NCBI GenBank assembly: GCA_031002005.1 | Contig: JARYHS010006964.1 | Coordinates: 2,604,001 to 2,668,000, forward strand | Origin: Vandiemenella viatica | Taxonomy: Eukaryota; Arthropoda; Insecta; Orthoptera; Morabidae | Length of the DNA: 64,000 nucleotides | Reading direction: 5' to 3' | Part shown: piece after piece, positions 35,928 to 48,606 of the stretch | Layout of the letters: every line of letters begins with the position of its first letter | How positions within the stretch are numbered: the stretch's first letter is position 1 | Position numbers and translations under genes: made by a program | The notes under the pieces: generated by a model | Seen by the model: only the letters and a program-made list of their open reading frames with translations | Told to the model about the DNA's origin: nothing | The model's database searches: none

Positions 35928-38370
35928 CTTTAAGATAGATGGACAAAACAATTTCAAATAATTTATTGCAAATAATGGTTAGAGAAAAACATAGAAAGAT
36001 GTCAATTCTGCCAAAAAATAAAAAAATTAATTAAAGCAACAGAAATTCTAAGATCAATATGGAGAGTGACAAATATATTTTCTTCACAGCAACTTGCACA
36101 GAAACATTAATTATAATGTGACATACAATAAAACATGCTAAGAATTTATTTTAATACAGTTTTTTATTTGGTATTGGTCCCTTAACTAATTTAAGAAACA
36201 TTTTATTCAATACAGATCCGTTCACAAGAATTAAAAAATCCAAATAGTTTGTGTATGATAACTTAAAAGACATTTTTGTGTCACAATGTCATCGAAGCAG
36301 CATAGCTTTTATTTAATGCAGTAACTTTCTATGTAGGAAGTCTTGATAAAACTTTTCCAGGTTCCAATGATTTTCTACTTTTATTTATATAAATTTTATA
36401 TATATGGCATTTTAAATTTTAATAGGGATTAAAAAGGAACAGAAATTACGGTTTCCATTGATTGAAAATTATATTATTTTTATAGATTATTTAAAAATGT
36501 ACATCACCGGTTTTGGAAAAAGAAGGATGAAAAATCTAAAGAAAAGTAGGTATTCCATTCAACAAAGTCCTAAAAAAAAATTATTTTAACAAGGATTCAT
36601 TTTCAATACTAAATTTCAAACTCACATCTCATTTAATTCATCACATGTACCAAAAAACATCGTTTTTAATTACAATGCAACTAACGCCAGAATTTATCAT
36701 AAAACAGTTGAAGCACAAATACTTTTTAAAAACAAAAATTTGTTTAAATTTATTAGAGCATTGGGAAATAGACATCACTGATAATTATTAAAACCACAGC
36801 TGGTTTTTCGATTAATTTTGTGGCAAATCAAGCATAGTCAATCCCAGGAAATAAATTATTTAAAAATAGGTACTCCTCCAAGGGTTTTTCCCTGATAAAA
36901 TGGGCACGTGAAGCAGTGCCATCATCCAGACTAAGTGTAGAAAGAAAGTAAATTTTTTGTTTTATTTAAAGTTGCTGATCTCTATTCATTAGAGAAACTT
37001 GAAGCATATAGCATCATCCAGAACAAAGTAATTAATATATGAATAAACAGAAAAATATTTCATATTTAGTGTTGCAATTAGGTAACTACATTAAATTTTG
37101 GATTTTATTTATAATTTGTAGATGAAATCATATATATATGTCAAATTAACTGTGTCAAGGCTTACAGGAAATAGGATGGAATTATGTTGACATAATATCA
37201 TGGTCAGTTAAAAAAATTATGGCTTTCAATAAATTCCAAAATAACAGAAAGAATGAAAGAAACTGATACTTTAGTCAAGTCAGTAAGCTCCATTTACAAT
37301 GAATGTTTGTGGCATAAAATGATATTAAGATTGCTAGTGATTACATGTTTGGGTTAGATAAGGGTTATATGTATGTAATCGAGAAGTTTTAGCAGTTTCG
37401 TATAATCTGGAATAAAACTTTATCCAAGAATCGAAAATCTGCCTTTTACAACTAAGATTAATGATGTCTCTCAATAATGGAAAAATACTAATATAACATT
37501 CATAACTTTTTATGTGAAATCAACAATTCATAATACTGAGATAAACAGTTCTGTTTCAGAGAGCCTAGTTAATACACACTAGAGCATAGACTTGGCTCAG
37601 AATAAGAGCTCATCTTTTATGTTACTCAACAACCGCATAATTTGGTCTATTTTAACAAGAATTGTTTTTGAGGTATCTCTTCTTGTAAGTTGATCAATTA
37701 TTCTGAGTCATTGTTCAAATGTTAAAACTCCATTTGAAAATGCAAGGATAAGAACACTTTAATCACAGGGAAAATGTCCAGTATTGTTTTTTACCAACAT
37801 GTGTTACAATATATTATCATATATTACATATTTCTATAATAGTAGGAGGAATAGTTGAATCATAATGACAGTAAGTCGTAGTTGATAAAAAATTTGAATT
37901 AAAGTAAGGAGAGGAATGAAGTAAAATTCAACACATTAGTTAAACTTAGTAAGCTCTATCTATAAGGAAAATCTGAAATATATAAAGGTATTAAGGTAGA
38001 TACCGATTTTGTATTGGGTTAGATATATGGAAATTTGGCTTATCTACTGAAGTGGGGATAACACTATAAATGTCTACCAAATTTCAACTTTTTACGATTA
38101 AGGAAAGTACTTGATGATCACCAATAAGTTAGTGAGTGATAAAATTGGTGAAAATTGCATGATTAAGTTCAAACTAAGAACAGGAAAGAAACCAAACTTA
38201 ATGTGTTGTCTAAGATTGCTGATCTCTAAACATATTAGAAATATGAGGCATGTAGTTACACTAAGACTATACAAATTTAGGTACAAAATGGTTCAAATGA
38301 CTTTGGGTAAAGAGTAGGCAGTGTCACCATTGTTTTGACTTATTTGGCGCACTTATGACTAATAACTGAA
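35928..38370. other. Intron 2 of gene 2, AT-rich
   Basis: No coding region; overlapping open frames at 38098-38317 are shadows of each other. No transposon recognised. Confidence 0.5.
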
Positions 38371-38373
38371 TAG

Positions 38374-38655
38374 CGGTCTGGTGGCTCAGTGGTTAAGGCA
38401 TCTGACTGGAGATCGAAATGTCCCCATTTGAATCCCTGTCTCGGCGGGGATATTCATAGGCACTTAACCAGGCCTTCACCTCTGGCACAGCTTGATGTGT
38501 AATGTGAAATATAGCAGAACGCTTCCATGGTTAGGATTCCGTGTTAAACTGTAGCTCCCCTGTACCCAGCAGGACTGCTGGTCTAGGTTAAGGTGGCAAG
38601 AAAACTTCAGTCCTTGAGTGGATCCAGTAGTCACTAGTAGCCAGTAGTATACCGT
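38374..38655 (+). mobile_element. tRNA-derived SINE
   Basis: The tRNA-like head has A-box GTGGCTCAGTGGTTAAGGC (38381-38399) and B-box-like ATTTGAATCCC (38426-38436), followed by a body with TGGTTAGGATTCCGTGTTAA. It does not match the 12323 element in the body, so at least two SINE families are present. Not a functional tRNA: the acceptor and anticodon arms do not pair convincingly. Confidence 0.7.
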
Positions 38656-38795
38656 ATATATTCATGGTAACAAAGTTTTTTTAGTGACCTTCTCATCTCA
38701 GAATTTTAAACATCAGAAGGAACATGTTACTATGGTGACATAGAAACCAGTGAAAATTTATGAACACTTTTCTCTCCCTCTTTCAATGTTTTACA

Positions 38796-39314
38796 CAGGG
38801 GTAATCAACCTTTTTACTCACCACCCATTTTTGTAACTTTTTTAATACTAAAATTTTCTAACTTCCACCCATTCTACAGTAATGGTGATTTATGAAGTAA
38901 GGAAGTAAGTTTAATTTATAAAGATTGTAAATCAGAGTTAATGCAAGTTAAAGCATTATTAATAGCTGCTTACCAAATTCTTTACGTTATACTTTTGGTA
39001 AGTTTGTAAGAATAAAAATTTATAAAACAACGTACTGTAGTTAAATCTATCTTTTTTCAGTTACACATAGAAACATGAAGTCTGATAAAATTGCACTTAA
39101 TTAATTAAAATATAACTGAGATCCCTAATGCTGCACTGAATAACTAGCTCAAGTTTTGTAAGGAAATATTTTAAAATAATGGTATAAAATTTTTTAAAAG
39201 TTTAATTAAATTAAAATGAGAAAAGTGCTTCAGAACCTGACAAAACCATAACCACCCGCTAACAAACATGGAAAGCCCACTAGTGGGTGATAGGGACCAG
39301 ATTGACTGCCACTG
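38796..39314. mobile_element. hAT-type MITE, 519 bp, with TSD
   Basis: The left end is CAGGGGTAATCAACCTTTTT; the right end, read inverted, is CAGTGGCAGTCAATCTGGTC. The flanks GTTTTACA (38788-38795) and GTTTAACA (39315-39322) form an 8-bp duplication with one mismatch, as expected for hAT. The interior is AT-rich with no transposase. Located in intron 2 of gene 2. Confidence 0.7.
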
Positions 39315-39322
39315 GTTTAACA

Positions 39323-40712
39323 TATGATATGACTTATCACCTGGTAACCAGCCTTTTCCTGCAGACATCTTCTGTCTATACTCTCAGCTTTATCCTCTTG
39401 GAAGGAACACAGCGCCTTTATCTGTTAGTGAAATGTGTAGCCTATATTAAGAATATAAATTCACTTCAGTTTGTGTATAGTTTATAAGGCAGAGATCAGA
39501 GACCATACCAGCATTTGCCTATGTGATTATGGGAAGCTGCATCAAACCTGTAATTGAGGCGGCTAGAATGCTGAGCTCAGAAACTGAAACTGCAATCTTT
39601 GTACCTTCCCCACCCAATGTGTGGGGCGTTAATGCACTTGACTGGATGGTTCTTCAAATCAGTAAATTTATTTCATACACTGATATCAAAGAACTTAATC
39701 AAATTATACTTCAAATATCAAAATCAGATAATTTACAATATAATACCAAAAACTTATAATGTGAAATGAAACTATGTATTAAAGTCATATCATTGTATTA
39801 TCATAGTAGTTAATAACGATATTAATTATTTGAGTCTGTAGTCTACATCAGTCATCAATTATATCCTTCCAGTGCAGTTGTGTCAATTTATTGACATTTG
39901 AGGGTTACTGCCATGGGTTTTATCAGAGCACTTTTATATGTGGAGGAGAAGTCCTACTTCTGATATAAAAATAAAATATCTAATTTTGTTATAGTAATAA
40001 TATTTAGGTGCAGTTTCTAGTTCAGGTGGGTTGATTCTAATCAATCAACTTCTTGACATTGCTTTTTTACACAGAGAGGTTCCTGTGTCACAACTGAGGC
40101 TAGATTTGCTCACCAGGTGACTCACTGTGAGACACTCTATCCCATTCATTCTTGGGTGGAGTTGTCAGGTAATTTCAAGATTGAAGTCCAAGCTTTCCTG
40201 GTTGTGTGGATAAACTCACATTAAATTATGACACTTGGATAGAGTTTTAACTTCCAGGTACAGCTTTTGTAATTCTTTAGAATGAGTTAGTCAAGTTGCT
40301 ACTGAAATTAGTTTGGGAAACAGCAGCTTTCTCTATTTTTATCTCTAATTTGGCTTAAAAAACATATTAGTATAACTGCATCCATAGAGCGTGCAGTGAA
40401 AGAACACAGACCTGAGTGCTCTGTTAAGGTACACTTTGTGACTGCAAATATTCAGATCACAAATCACATTGTACTGAATACCCAAACATATCAGAGGCCT
40501 GATAACCTTGCACCGAGCTGGATCAGCCAGCAGAAGTTCTCTTGAAACACTTCCTGTTATTATTTTGTTGCTATAGTAATTGTGTGTTCTGTTCGAGCCT
40601 TAGAGCTCAGGAGGAATCCAACAGCCTTGACTGCTGGGCACTGCCTAATCTACAGCTATCAATGGTGTGGGAAGGGTAAGGTCTAGTTCCCACTTTTCTA
40701 ACATCCAGAGGC
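39323..40712. other. Intronic DNA, gene 2
   Basis: The short open frame at 39523-39759 has no recognised motif. Nothing else identified. Confidence 0.45.
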
Positions 40713-40714
40713 TA

Positions 40715-41830
40715 TGAGGGTGGCCCAGAAAGTAATGTAACAGATTTTTTTACTTCAACAATTATTTATTGAACACAATGAAACTTATATACAAGAAAAA
40801 ATGATGTTTTTTCTACACTCCCTAGTTTTCCATGTAATATCCATAATGTTCCATGGCCTTTCTCCAGCGAGACACAAGAGCATGTATGCCCTCATAGAAC
40901 CACTCCTTGTTCTGAACACTGAAGCCATTTCTTCATTGTGCAAATCACCACTATGTTATCCTAAAATGGCATTCTTCAATGGCCCAAACAAGTAAAAGCC
41001 TGAGGGAGCTAGGTCATGGCTATGGGGTGGATGGGATTACTCTGTGCAATCCTGTTTGGTGATGTGTTACAACATCCTCACACTTGTGTGAGGGCATGCG
41101 TTATCACTGTTGAAGCAAACAATCACCTGGGTTTTTATGACATCCAAGTCGCCACTGGATGGGCTTCTTGAGTTTGTTTAATGTGTTTACATATCCCTCA
41201 GAATTAATGGTGGTGCCTTTCAGCATCACATCTATGAGTATTACACCATCACAGTCCCAAAACACAATGGTCATGACCTAACCAGTGGAATTTTTTCTTC
41301 TATGGAGAGTCAGGATGGTGCCATTTGTTTCGGGCTCAAAATAGTGAACCCATCGTGAACACTTTTTTACGTAATCAAGAGCACTGACGATTATACCCAC
41401 AGTTCCTTTGTTGATTGACAGCTCACGCACCAACTGTCGAGTCATTATACGTCAGTCCTCGTAAATGAGCACATCATCACGCTGCATCTTGTCAGGTGTT
41501 ATAGCCGTGGTGCCATCCATGGCAAATCTTTTGAGCTCTGCCTACTGCTGATGCTCCATAAACTGCAAATAAATGTTTGTGAATGTTTCCAACCGTTTCT
41601 TGCTCTGCAGTGAGATATTCAATGACGACACGCTGCTTATAATGTACATCACTCACAGATGCCATGTTGAACCATTGCTGCAAGTACACTATCTGTCGGA
41701 AGAAACAGAAACTTTGCATGCGCACTTTGAAAACACCAATGAATTTATATCTAAAGTTTTGCGTTTATACCATTGTTTGGGACTGAGAAGAAAAAAAATG
41801 TGGTGCATCAGTTTCTGGACCACCCTCATA
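40715..41830 (-). mobile_element. mariner-like element, complete ends, 1116 bp
   Basis: The ends are inverted: TGAGGGTGGCCCAGAAAGTA on the left, and TGAGGGTGGTCCAGAAACTG on the inverted right, flanked by TA on both sides (40713-40714, 41831-41832), the mariner target duplication. Length is close to the usual 1.3 kb. Contains a broken transposase gene on the minus strand. Confidence 0.88.
40805..41665 (-). pseudogene. mariner transposase, inactivated
   Basis: The start is the ATG at 41665-41663 (MASVSDVHYKQRVVIEYL). The frame runs to about 41492 and then continues in other frames. Recognisable blocks are ALDYVKKCSRWVHYFEPE, FWDCDGVILID (first catalytic Asp), SDNACPHTS (second) and HDLAPSGFYLFGPL. 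The family has Asp at the PSD position, the third catalytic residue of the DD34D triad; here it is Gly. Several stops and frameshifts add to this. Not functional as a transposase source. Confidence 0.85.
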
Positions 41831-41832
41831 GA

Positions 41833-43675
41833 TTGGTCCCACACTAAACTATTTCCCTGAGCACATTGCGAAGAGGGGTGGATGTGTTGGCTGATCAACA
41901 TATGGCTCTCAATAAGGGAGCAACAACTATGGAAGTTATAGCATGTAGTGGGATCTTACCTCTAGTATGCCTATAGGATAAAACACTGTATTGGTTTACA
42001 AGCAGTGTATCTGCAGTGCTTTTTTATAGAAAGGATTCCTACATGGGTGTGATAGCTTAATACAATAGTCTAAGGCCCAACATACTAAAAGCTGTGCTTC
42101 TAATGGAGAAGCCCTGCACATGTCCCAGAAGTCCTGTATTTGAGCTCCTGGGTTTTCCGTAACAATAATTCACCAACTGTCTCTGTCCTGGCTGCCTATG
42201 TAACCTCCAGGTTCTCCACAGATTGTTTCTGATATTACTGTACATGGTGAGACCCTGACGGCTTCTCCTTCCCTGGTGATGTGGTCTGCCCTCAGCACAA
42301 CAATGGGCTTTATGGTAAAAGGAGCCATGAGACTAAAAAAATACACATATTTAGTAATGATCTTAGTCCTTGGTATGGAAGGGTTCTAAATACTTATGTC
42401 TTATATGTGTTTTAATGTTAAAACTATGCTGGCATATGACAATAATCTTCTTCCTCTTCTCCTGTTGATGACAGCATAAAATATGAGGTAGTAATGTAAT
42501 GGCTCTTTTAGTAGCTGATTATAGGTCAGGATGTCATATGATAATAATAATAACAATCATGATAGCAGTAGAAGGAGAACAAAGCTATTGCAAGTTAGTA
42601 TGCAGACCAAGATAATAAGTATTATAAATCACTGATTAAGTATGAAGGTTGTGACCATAAAAATTAAAATAAACACAGTTAATATTTTTGGTGATCTTTA
42701 CTGGCTAGAGATTAAATGAGAAATTGGACAAAAAATTGGAACAAATAAATTCTCAATGTTAGCAACATAACTTAGCTGCTATAATTAAAGAATATTGCAG
42801 AGGTAAAGTGGCATACTTGTAATTTAACGAGAACACAAAATATCAAAAATTATAACATTAGTTACAAATAAAAAAAAGTTAGCAGATGCTGATGGAAGGA
42901 TTCAACATTGCATTTAATAAAAATTATAACTTTTAGAAGACAGTTTAAAACAAAAACAAAAGAAGATTTTTAAACAAATTATATACATCCGTAAGGAAAG
43001 AAAATGAGAAACAATATAATCAGAGACTGGGTCAAGCACATGGCTGGTATCTTCAGTATTTTAGTAAAGCAGAATGTTACTCCAGTGTTCACACAGGCTA
43101 GTCATATTTGAATAATTTCACATGGTCTTTGTGTATTAGTTAGTAATAGTTCTAAGTTATCTGACATTTTTAGTGAAAAATATTTGCTTCTACTATCCAC
43201 TGTTGGAGACAGAAGAGTTGTGAAAATATTAAAATGAGGGCTGGGATATGGAGGGAGGTAATTCAGCACATAAAGTGCCATTGCCATTGCTTATTACGTA
43301 GCAGGTTTTACAAGATATCGGGGAAGTAATGTGGCTTCAAATCAACCATGGTAGGATTAAGAGCAACTAAGCATTATGGATTCTGCCTCTATAACCCATC
43401 ATATAACAGAACTTCAAATGTTCTCCCTCCTGCAAACACGAATTTCAATTCCACCACTGGATAAACTTATTCTGTATCTAAAAATGAAATTAAAAAACCT
43501 TATACCACTATCATAAGACAATTATGCAAGCAACTATATTCAACTCCAAAAGAAACTTTCTTCAAAGATGAAGAATCACAAATTATTTATCTCCTGACTA
43601 AGACCATTAAATAGCTACCAACAGAAGTTCCTACATTAAAAGTAACCTCAATAAGTCATTAACAGGTACTTGAGG
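41833..43675. other. Intronic DNA, gene 2
   Basis: The segment at 42060-42310 is richer in GC and may be an old repeat (it contains GTATTTGAGCTCCTGGGTTTTCC, cut here at the part that resembles a SINE B-box), but I cannot assign it. The rest is AT-rich and featureless. Confidence 0.4.
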
Positions 43676-44867
43676 ACCTTTTCTACATGCCGCAACAGCG
43701 TGTACGTGAACCATATGTGCAATTGACAGACTTTGAGCGAGGGCTGTATAGTGGGCATGCGGGAGGCCAGGGTGGACGTACCGCCGAATTGCTCAACATG
43801 TGGGGCGCGAGGTCTCCACAGTACATCAATGTTGTCGCCAATGGTCGGCGGAAGGTGCAGGTGCCCGTCGACCTGGGTCCGGACAGCAGCGACGCACAGA
43901 CACACGCCAAGACCGACGCATCCTACGCAGTGCCGTAGGGGACCGCACCGCCACTTCCCGGCAAATTAGGGACACTGTTGCTCCTGGGGTATTAGAGAGG
44001 ACCATTCAGCAACCGTCTCCATGAGGCTGGGCTACGGTCCCGCACACCGTTAGGTCGCCTTCCGCTCACGCCCCAACATCGTGCAGCCCGCTCCAGTAGT
44101 GTCGCGACAGGCGTGTATGGAGGGACGAATGGAGACGTGTCGTCTTCAGTGATGAGAGTCGCTTCTGCCTTGGTGCCAATGATGGTCATATGCGTGTTTG
44201 GCGCCGTGCAGGTGAGCGCCACAATCAGGACTGCATACGACCGAGGCACACAGGGCCAACACCCAGGCATCATGGTGTTGGGAGCGATCTCCTACACTGG
44301 CCGTACACCTCTGGTGATCGTCGAGGGGATACTGAACAGCAGTGCACGGTACATTCAAACCGTCATTGAACCCATCTTACTACCATTCCTAGACTGGCAA
44401 GAGAACATGCTGTTCCAACAGGACAATGCACGTCCACATGTATACCGTGTCACCCAACGTGCTCTAGAAGGTGTAAGTCAACTACCCTGGCCAGTGAGAT
44501 CTCCGGATCTGTCCCCCATTAAGCATGTTTGGGACTGGATGAAACGTCGTCTCACGTGGTCTGCACGTCCAGCACGATCGCTGGTCCAGCTCAGGCGCCA
44601 GGTGGAAATGGCTTGGCATGCCATTCCACAGGACTACATCCAGCACCTCTACGATCGTCACCATGGGAGAATTGCAGCCTGCATTGCTGCGAAAGGAGGA
44701 TATACATGGTACTAGTGCCAACATTGTGCATGCTCTGTTGCCTGTGTCTATGTGCCTATGGTTCTGTCTGTGTGATCATGTGTTTTATCTGACCCCAGGA
44801 ATGTGTATATAAAGTTTTCCATTCCTGGGACAATGAATTCACGTTCTTATTTCAATTTCCAGGAGTG
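43675..44867 (+). mobile_element. Tc1-like element, 5'-truncated
   Basis: Clearly GC-rich against its flanks. The right end TTTCCAGGAGTG (to 44867) is followed by TA, as expected for a Tc1/mariner insertion, and the subterminal region has CCATTCCTGGGACAATGAAT. No matching left inverted repeat is seen: the homology begins only a few bases before the transposase ATG at 43687, so the 5' terminal repeat and UTR are missing. Confidence 0.8.
43687..44715 (+). pseudogene. Tc1-family transposase, frameshifted and catalytically dead
   Basis: The ATG at 43687 opens MPQQRVREPYVQLTDFERG, the paired helix-turn-helix start of this family. The reading then passes through at least three frames: REARVDVPPN-type and CCRQWSAEGAGARRPGSGQ blocks, DRRILRSAVGDRTATSRQIR, RRVVFSDESRFCLGAND (first catalytic Asp), then HPGIMVLGAISYTGRTPLV, QQDNARPH (second) and SPDLSPIKHVWD. 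The family has SPDLxPIEHxWD; the third catalytic Glu is Lys here (AAG). It ends AAKGGYTWY before TAG at 44713-44715. Few differences from the family pattern remain in the C-terminal 200 residues, so the copy is fairly young. Confidence 0.88.
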
Positions 44868-44869
44868 TA

Positions 44870-46834
44870 GAAAACAAAATTTCCTGTTATTACCAATTTA
44901 TTTCTTTATTACAATGTGGTTAACATTTGTAGTTACCTTCTTTCTTTGTTCCTTATTAATAATTAGTTCTCCCATTTATCACATCCCCCACCCCTTAAGA
45001 CACATTACTCCTCTAGAGACAATTTCCCACCAAAGCTTACTAATCTACCAAACTTTACAGTAAGCACTGGTGCACAACTTGATGATTGTCTTATTTTTAC
45101 TTTTACATCATCAAGAGGCAACAAAAATAACTGTGAATTAATTCTCATATTTTTATGGACATTTTAGGGAACTTCAGCACTGATATACCTATGATAATTT
45201 TGATTGCAATCTAAATATAAAACATACTATAAAATAAAACAGAATATAGCTAGAAACTTCAAAACCACATGGAAATGAAGGGTAACACATCAACAGACAG
45301 ACATTTTAAAAGCACAGGTCAATAAAGGATGCTATAAAATGGTTGATGGAAACTAGTAAAAAAAAAAATATAAAAAATATTGTATTGGGTATTTTAGAGG
45401 TCAACTCAGAACATGTAATAATCCACTGTGGCCCAAACTGTTCGCACAGCTAAGAGCAATACAATGTCCAGGAAGGTGACTGTATACCACCAACAACTGC
45501 TGCTAATCCAGCACTACCTCCTTGAAATGTCAGAACACAACCATAATTAAGGCTGTGATTAGAGGATACACATACGTTGGGGTACTCTTTTCTGGTATTT
45601 AGGACTAGAAGCACGGACAAGGATACTGTAATGATCACCAGAACTGTGATGTTATGCCACATTTTTAAAGAGATCAATATTGCCTTATTCATAGCAACAA
45701 GTAATGCAAACAATGACATAAAACCTCCACTATCCTCACATATCATCAATAATAAAAGTGAATAACTCAGCAATGAGAAATGTGGATTCATAGATTAAAT
45801 TTACAAATGATCCTATTTATCCAGAAGAAAATTGTGAAAGTGTTTATATACATAAAGATATATATAATAGTACGTGTTGTGTAGGCAAAAGGAATTACCA
45901 GTTAGGACAGGGAAGTAAACCTCAGCTTACCTTACACGATGGTTGTGTGGTGTGAACAAATAAAATAGACAAGAGTCTTAATTGATACAGAAATTTTCAA
46001 GTCTTAGCCCTTTCTACACCATAAAAAATGATGGAGGATGGGTGTTATAATAAACTCCATATCAGCATCTACCAGTTATCCCAATTTAACTACAAGGGAA
46101 AGATTCCCGATCATTAACTATGCTACTTGCACCACAACACAGCTCATTTACCAAATCATATGTTTCCACTGTACTAGCTAAAATATAGCCCTCACCTACT
46201 CATGATCAGTATGAACAGCCACAGGCAAACAGTGTATACCAGCAATATATCAAATCTGGTGGAAAAAAGCCATTATCACAAATTAAAATTTTTATAAACT
46301 GTTTAACAGTTAGAGCCATCAGAGTTTTTCCATAACCTATGCTGAACTTCCGAGATGGGGGACTATTCTGCCAGAATATCTTTGAAACAAGATATCCTCA
46401 AGACCATAGTCTCCAGGAAGTCCCTCCCAGTAAATACAGTACTACTATTCACATTTCATAAATCTCACATTTTATCTTTCCTACTTGAAGTTTTTAAATA
46501 TTTACTTCCTCGAACAATAATTATTTTAGTTATATTCTCCCCCCCCCACATTTCCAATGATAATATACCTCCAGCATTATCGATTTATTACTTTCTCTAC
46601 TCCCTTAACCAAAACCAATGCCGCTGAAGACACGAAGACACCACCTCCATTCACCAAGTATGTCAGTGTGTGCACATCTGAATCTGCCAAGTGTCTCACC
46701 CACATGCAAGAATAAGGTTAACAACTGAAATATTGCATAGTTTGTGTTTGTCACTACCAGCCACCATCATCTGTGGTTAGTATTGTGTCTTATTTCCCTA
46801 TTCTTACTAACTATATAACTGTGTGTGTGTTTGT
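44870..46834. other. Intronic DNA, gene 2
   Basis: Opposing open frames at 45450-45791 and 45577-45765 overlap and show no motif. A C9 run lies at about 46541-46549. Nothing else recognised. Confidence 0.45.
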
Positions 46835-46950
46835 GTGTGGTTTGTCATTCATTCATAATAGTAATGATAGAGCATATTAAATTGGAAAAATCTGTATACC
46901 AGTTTAAAGCAAGTGCTACTGACAGGTTTAATAACAATGAACTTCCTTAC

Positions 46951-47006
46951 CTATCAGGAATGGGCACCAGTGCTGTTTCCCCTTGTTCAGTGTCTTCCAT
47001 CATATT
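46951..47006 (-). CDS. Zinc-finger gene 2, exon 2
   Basis: The 56-nt exon matches exon 2 of gene 1 in length and phase: acceptor CATTTTTCAG before 47006 and donor GTAAGG after 46951. It reads NMMEDTEQGETALVPIPD plus AG. It differs from gene 1 mainly in the second half. Flanking intron sequence is homologous between the genes as well. Confidence 0.85.
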
Positions 47007-48303
47007 CTGAAAAATGTAAGTAAAGTACCTGATAATACACATAAAATTCAGGATGAAGAACTAAAACTATTAAAGATAACTGACAGATACAATATCACAA
47101 AATCTGACACTGAAATGTTAACACTAATTAATAATTAAAAACACACACAAAACCTAATTGTTTAGTGTTACCAACCAGCAAAACCACTGTAGATATTAAT
47201 GCCCTTAGGACAGTACTAAAAATTCATCAACCAAACAAAACAGAAACTAGCATAATGATGTCATATAATGTTGACAATGCCAGATTGTAAGATTATAGTA
47301 CTCAAGAGAATAACTTAAAACAATACTGAAATAACAACAGCTGCAAGAGTTAACAAAATATTGTTATTATTAATTGAAAACTATCAATAATTGTCATACC
47401 TAGACCCACAATTGTTTCTTAATTCCTCTAATAAGCACCATACAAATCTTTCAAACAATCACACATATGTCAACAGAATTTCAATGTTGCATATGTTCCA
47501 AAAACCCTTCGCACACATTTCACTTCATATGCTCAAACTACAGCACCACAATTAAGTTACGCTTCGACGGAGATATAATTCAGTATTTTAGTGTGATACC
47601 TTACTGATAAACACACTTCTCCCTAATGCCACAAATACAAATAATATATGAGAAAACTTAACATGAGGACACCAACTGAAGTGAATTCACTGACTGTGAC
47701 TTACACGGTCAACTGGCACAATTTCCAACTATTCATTTTTTATACAAATATCTGCCATAATTTTGTTCAATGTATAGTTAGTAAATTTGCAATAGATTGT
47801 TATTACTTCACATCAATCCTTCATTAAAATAAGAAAACATCCATCAGACAACTACAAACTGGTGATCTCAGTAGCTTGAGCTATTAGAAGCATACTGCTG
47901 ATCAGTTAACAATAACTGAACTGAACAAATGTCTCGACATGAATCACGGTGGAACACGAACACAGTTACAGGCATTACTGTGATCATCATTGCCTATAAC
48001 AACTTTACAACTATCACATAAAATTATCAGCTGCACAAAAAAAAAAAACCTTGTTTTCATAACCACAAAGCAAGCTTTCTAAATCAATTTAACACACTGA
48101 TAAAATTAAGATATAAAAACAATTCAAAAATATAAGTGAACAACAAAATTACCGTATTGAAAATAATATTCATCGTTTGTGTAAAGGAATTTTCTTATAT
48201 GTATTACTAGTTAAAATACTACACATTTAAACATATAGTGATCATCATATGATTCAAGTTGTACAGCGTTCGTCAACCACGTAGACAATCACAAGTTGTT
48301 GCC
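47007..48303. other. Intron 1 of gene 2, homologous to intron 1 of gene 1
   Basis: Alignable by eye to 9460-10740. No coding sequence. Confidence 0.65.
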
Positions 48304-48495
48304 TTTTTGAGGTAAGAGTCAGGGATTGGAATAAGTTACGAAGAGAAATTAATAATTTACCAAAAACGTTTAAAGAGTTTAAAGTTAAAATTTGCAAAGG
48401 GCAAATGTAGGTGGGTGCAGGAAAGGGGGATGGTGGGTGAGTAGGGAAATTGCCTCCGGAGCGTGCGCTGTATTGTAATTTTAATTAAATAAATA
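48304..48495 (+). mobile_element. 5'-truncated LINE tail, 192 bp, with TSD
   Basis: The start encodes the last residues of a LINE ORF2 (INNLPKTFKEFKVKI, about 48348-48395), then the 3' region GTAGGTGGGTGCAGGAAA and GAGCGTGCGCTG, shared with the inverted 3' end of the LINE at 51605-51720. It is flanked by TTGTTGCC on both sides (48296-48303 and 48496-48503), an 8-bp target duplication. It sits in intron 1 of gene 2 and is absent from the paralogous intron of gene 1. Confidence 0.8.
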
Positions 48496-48606
48496 TTGTT
48501 GCCAGTAAGCACGAGACGAGTGGAAGTAACGTCCATGTTGTTGTGAGACAGTAATCAGCAATGCATACGCTGTACGACTCCAGGAGCACAAATAAGTAGT
48601 ACCTAC

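Noticed and set aside
43648..44812. Multiple extra open frames on both strands over the Tc1 element
   Set aside because: They are shadows of the GC-rich transposase sequence; only pieces of the plus-strand transposase are meaningful.
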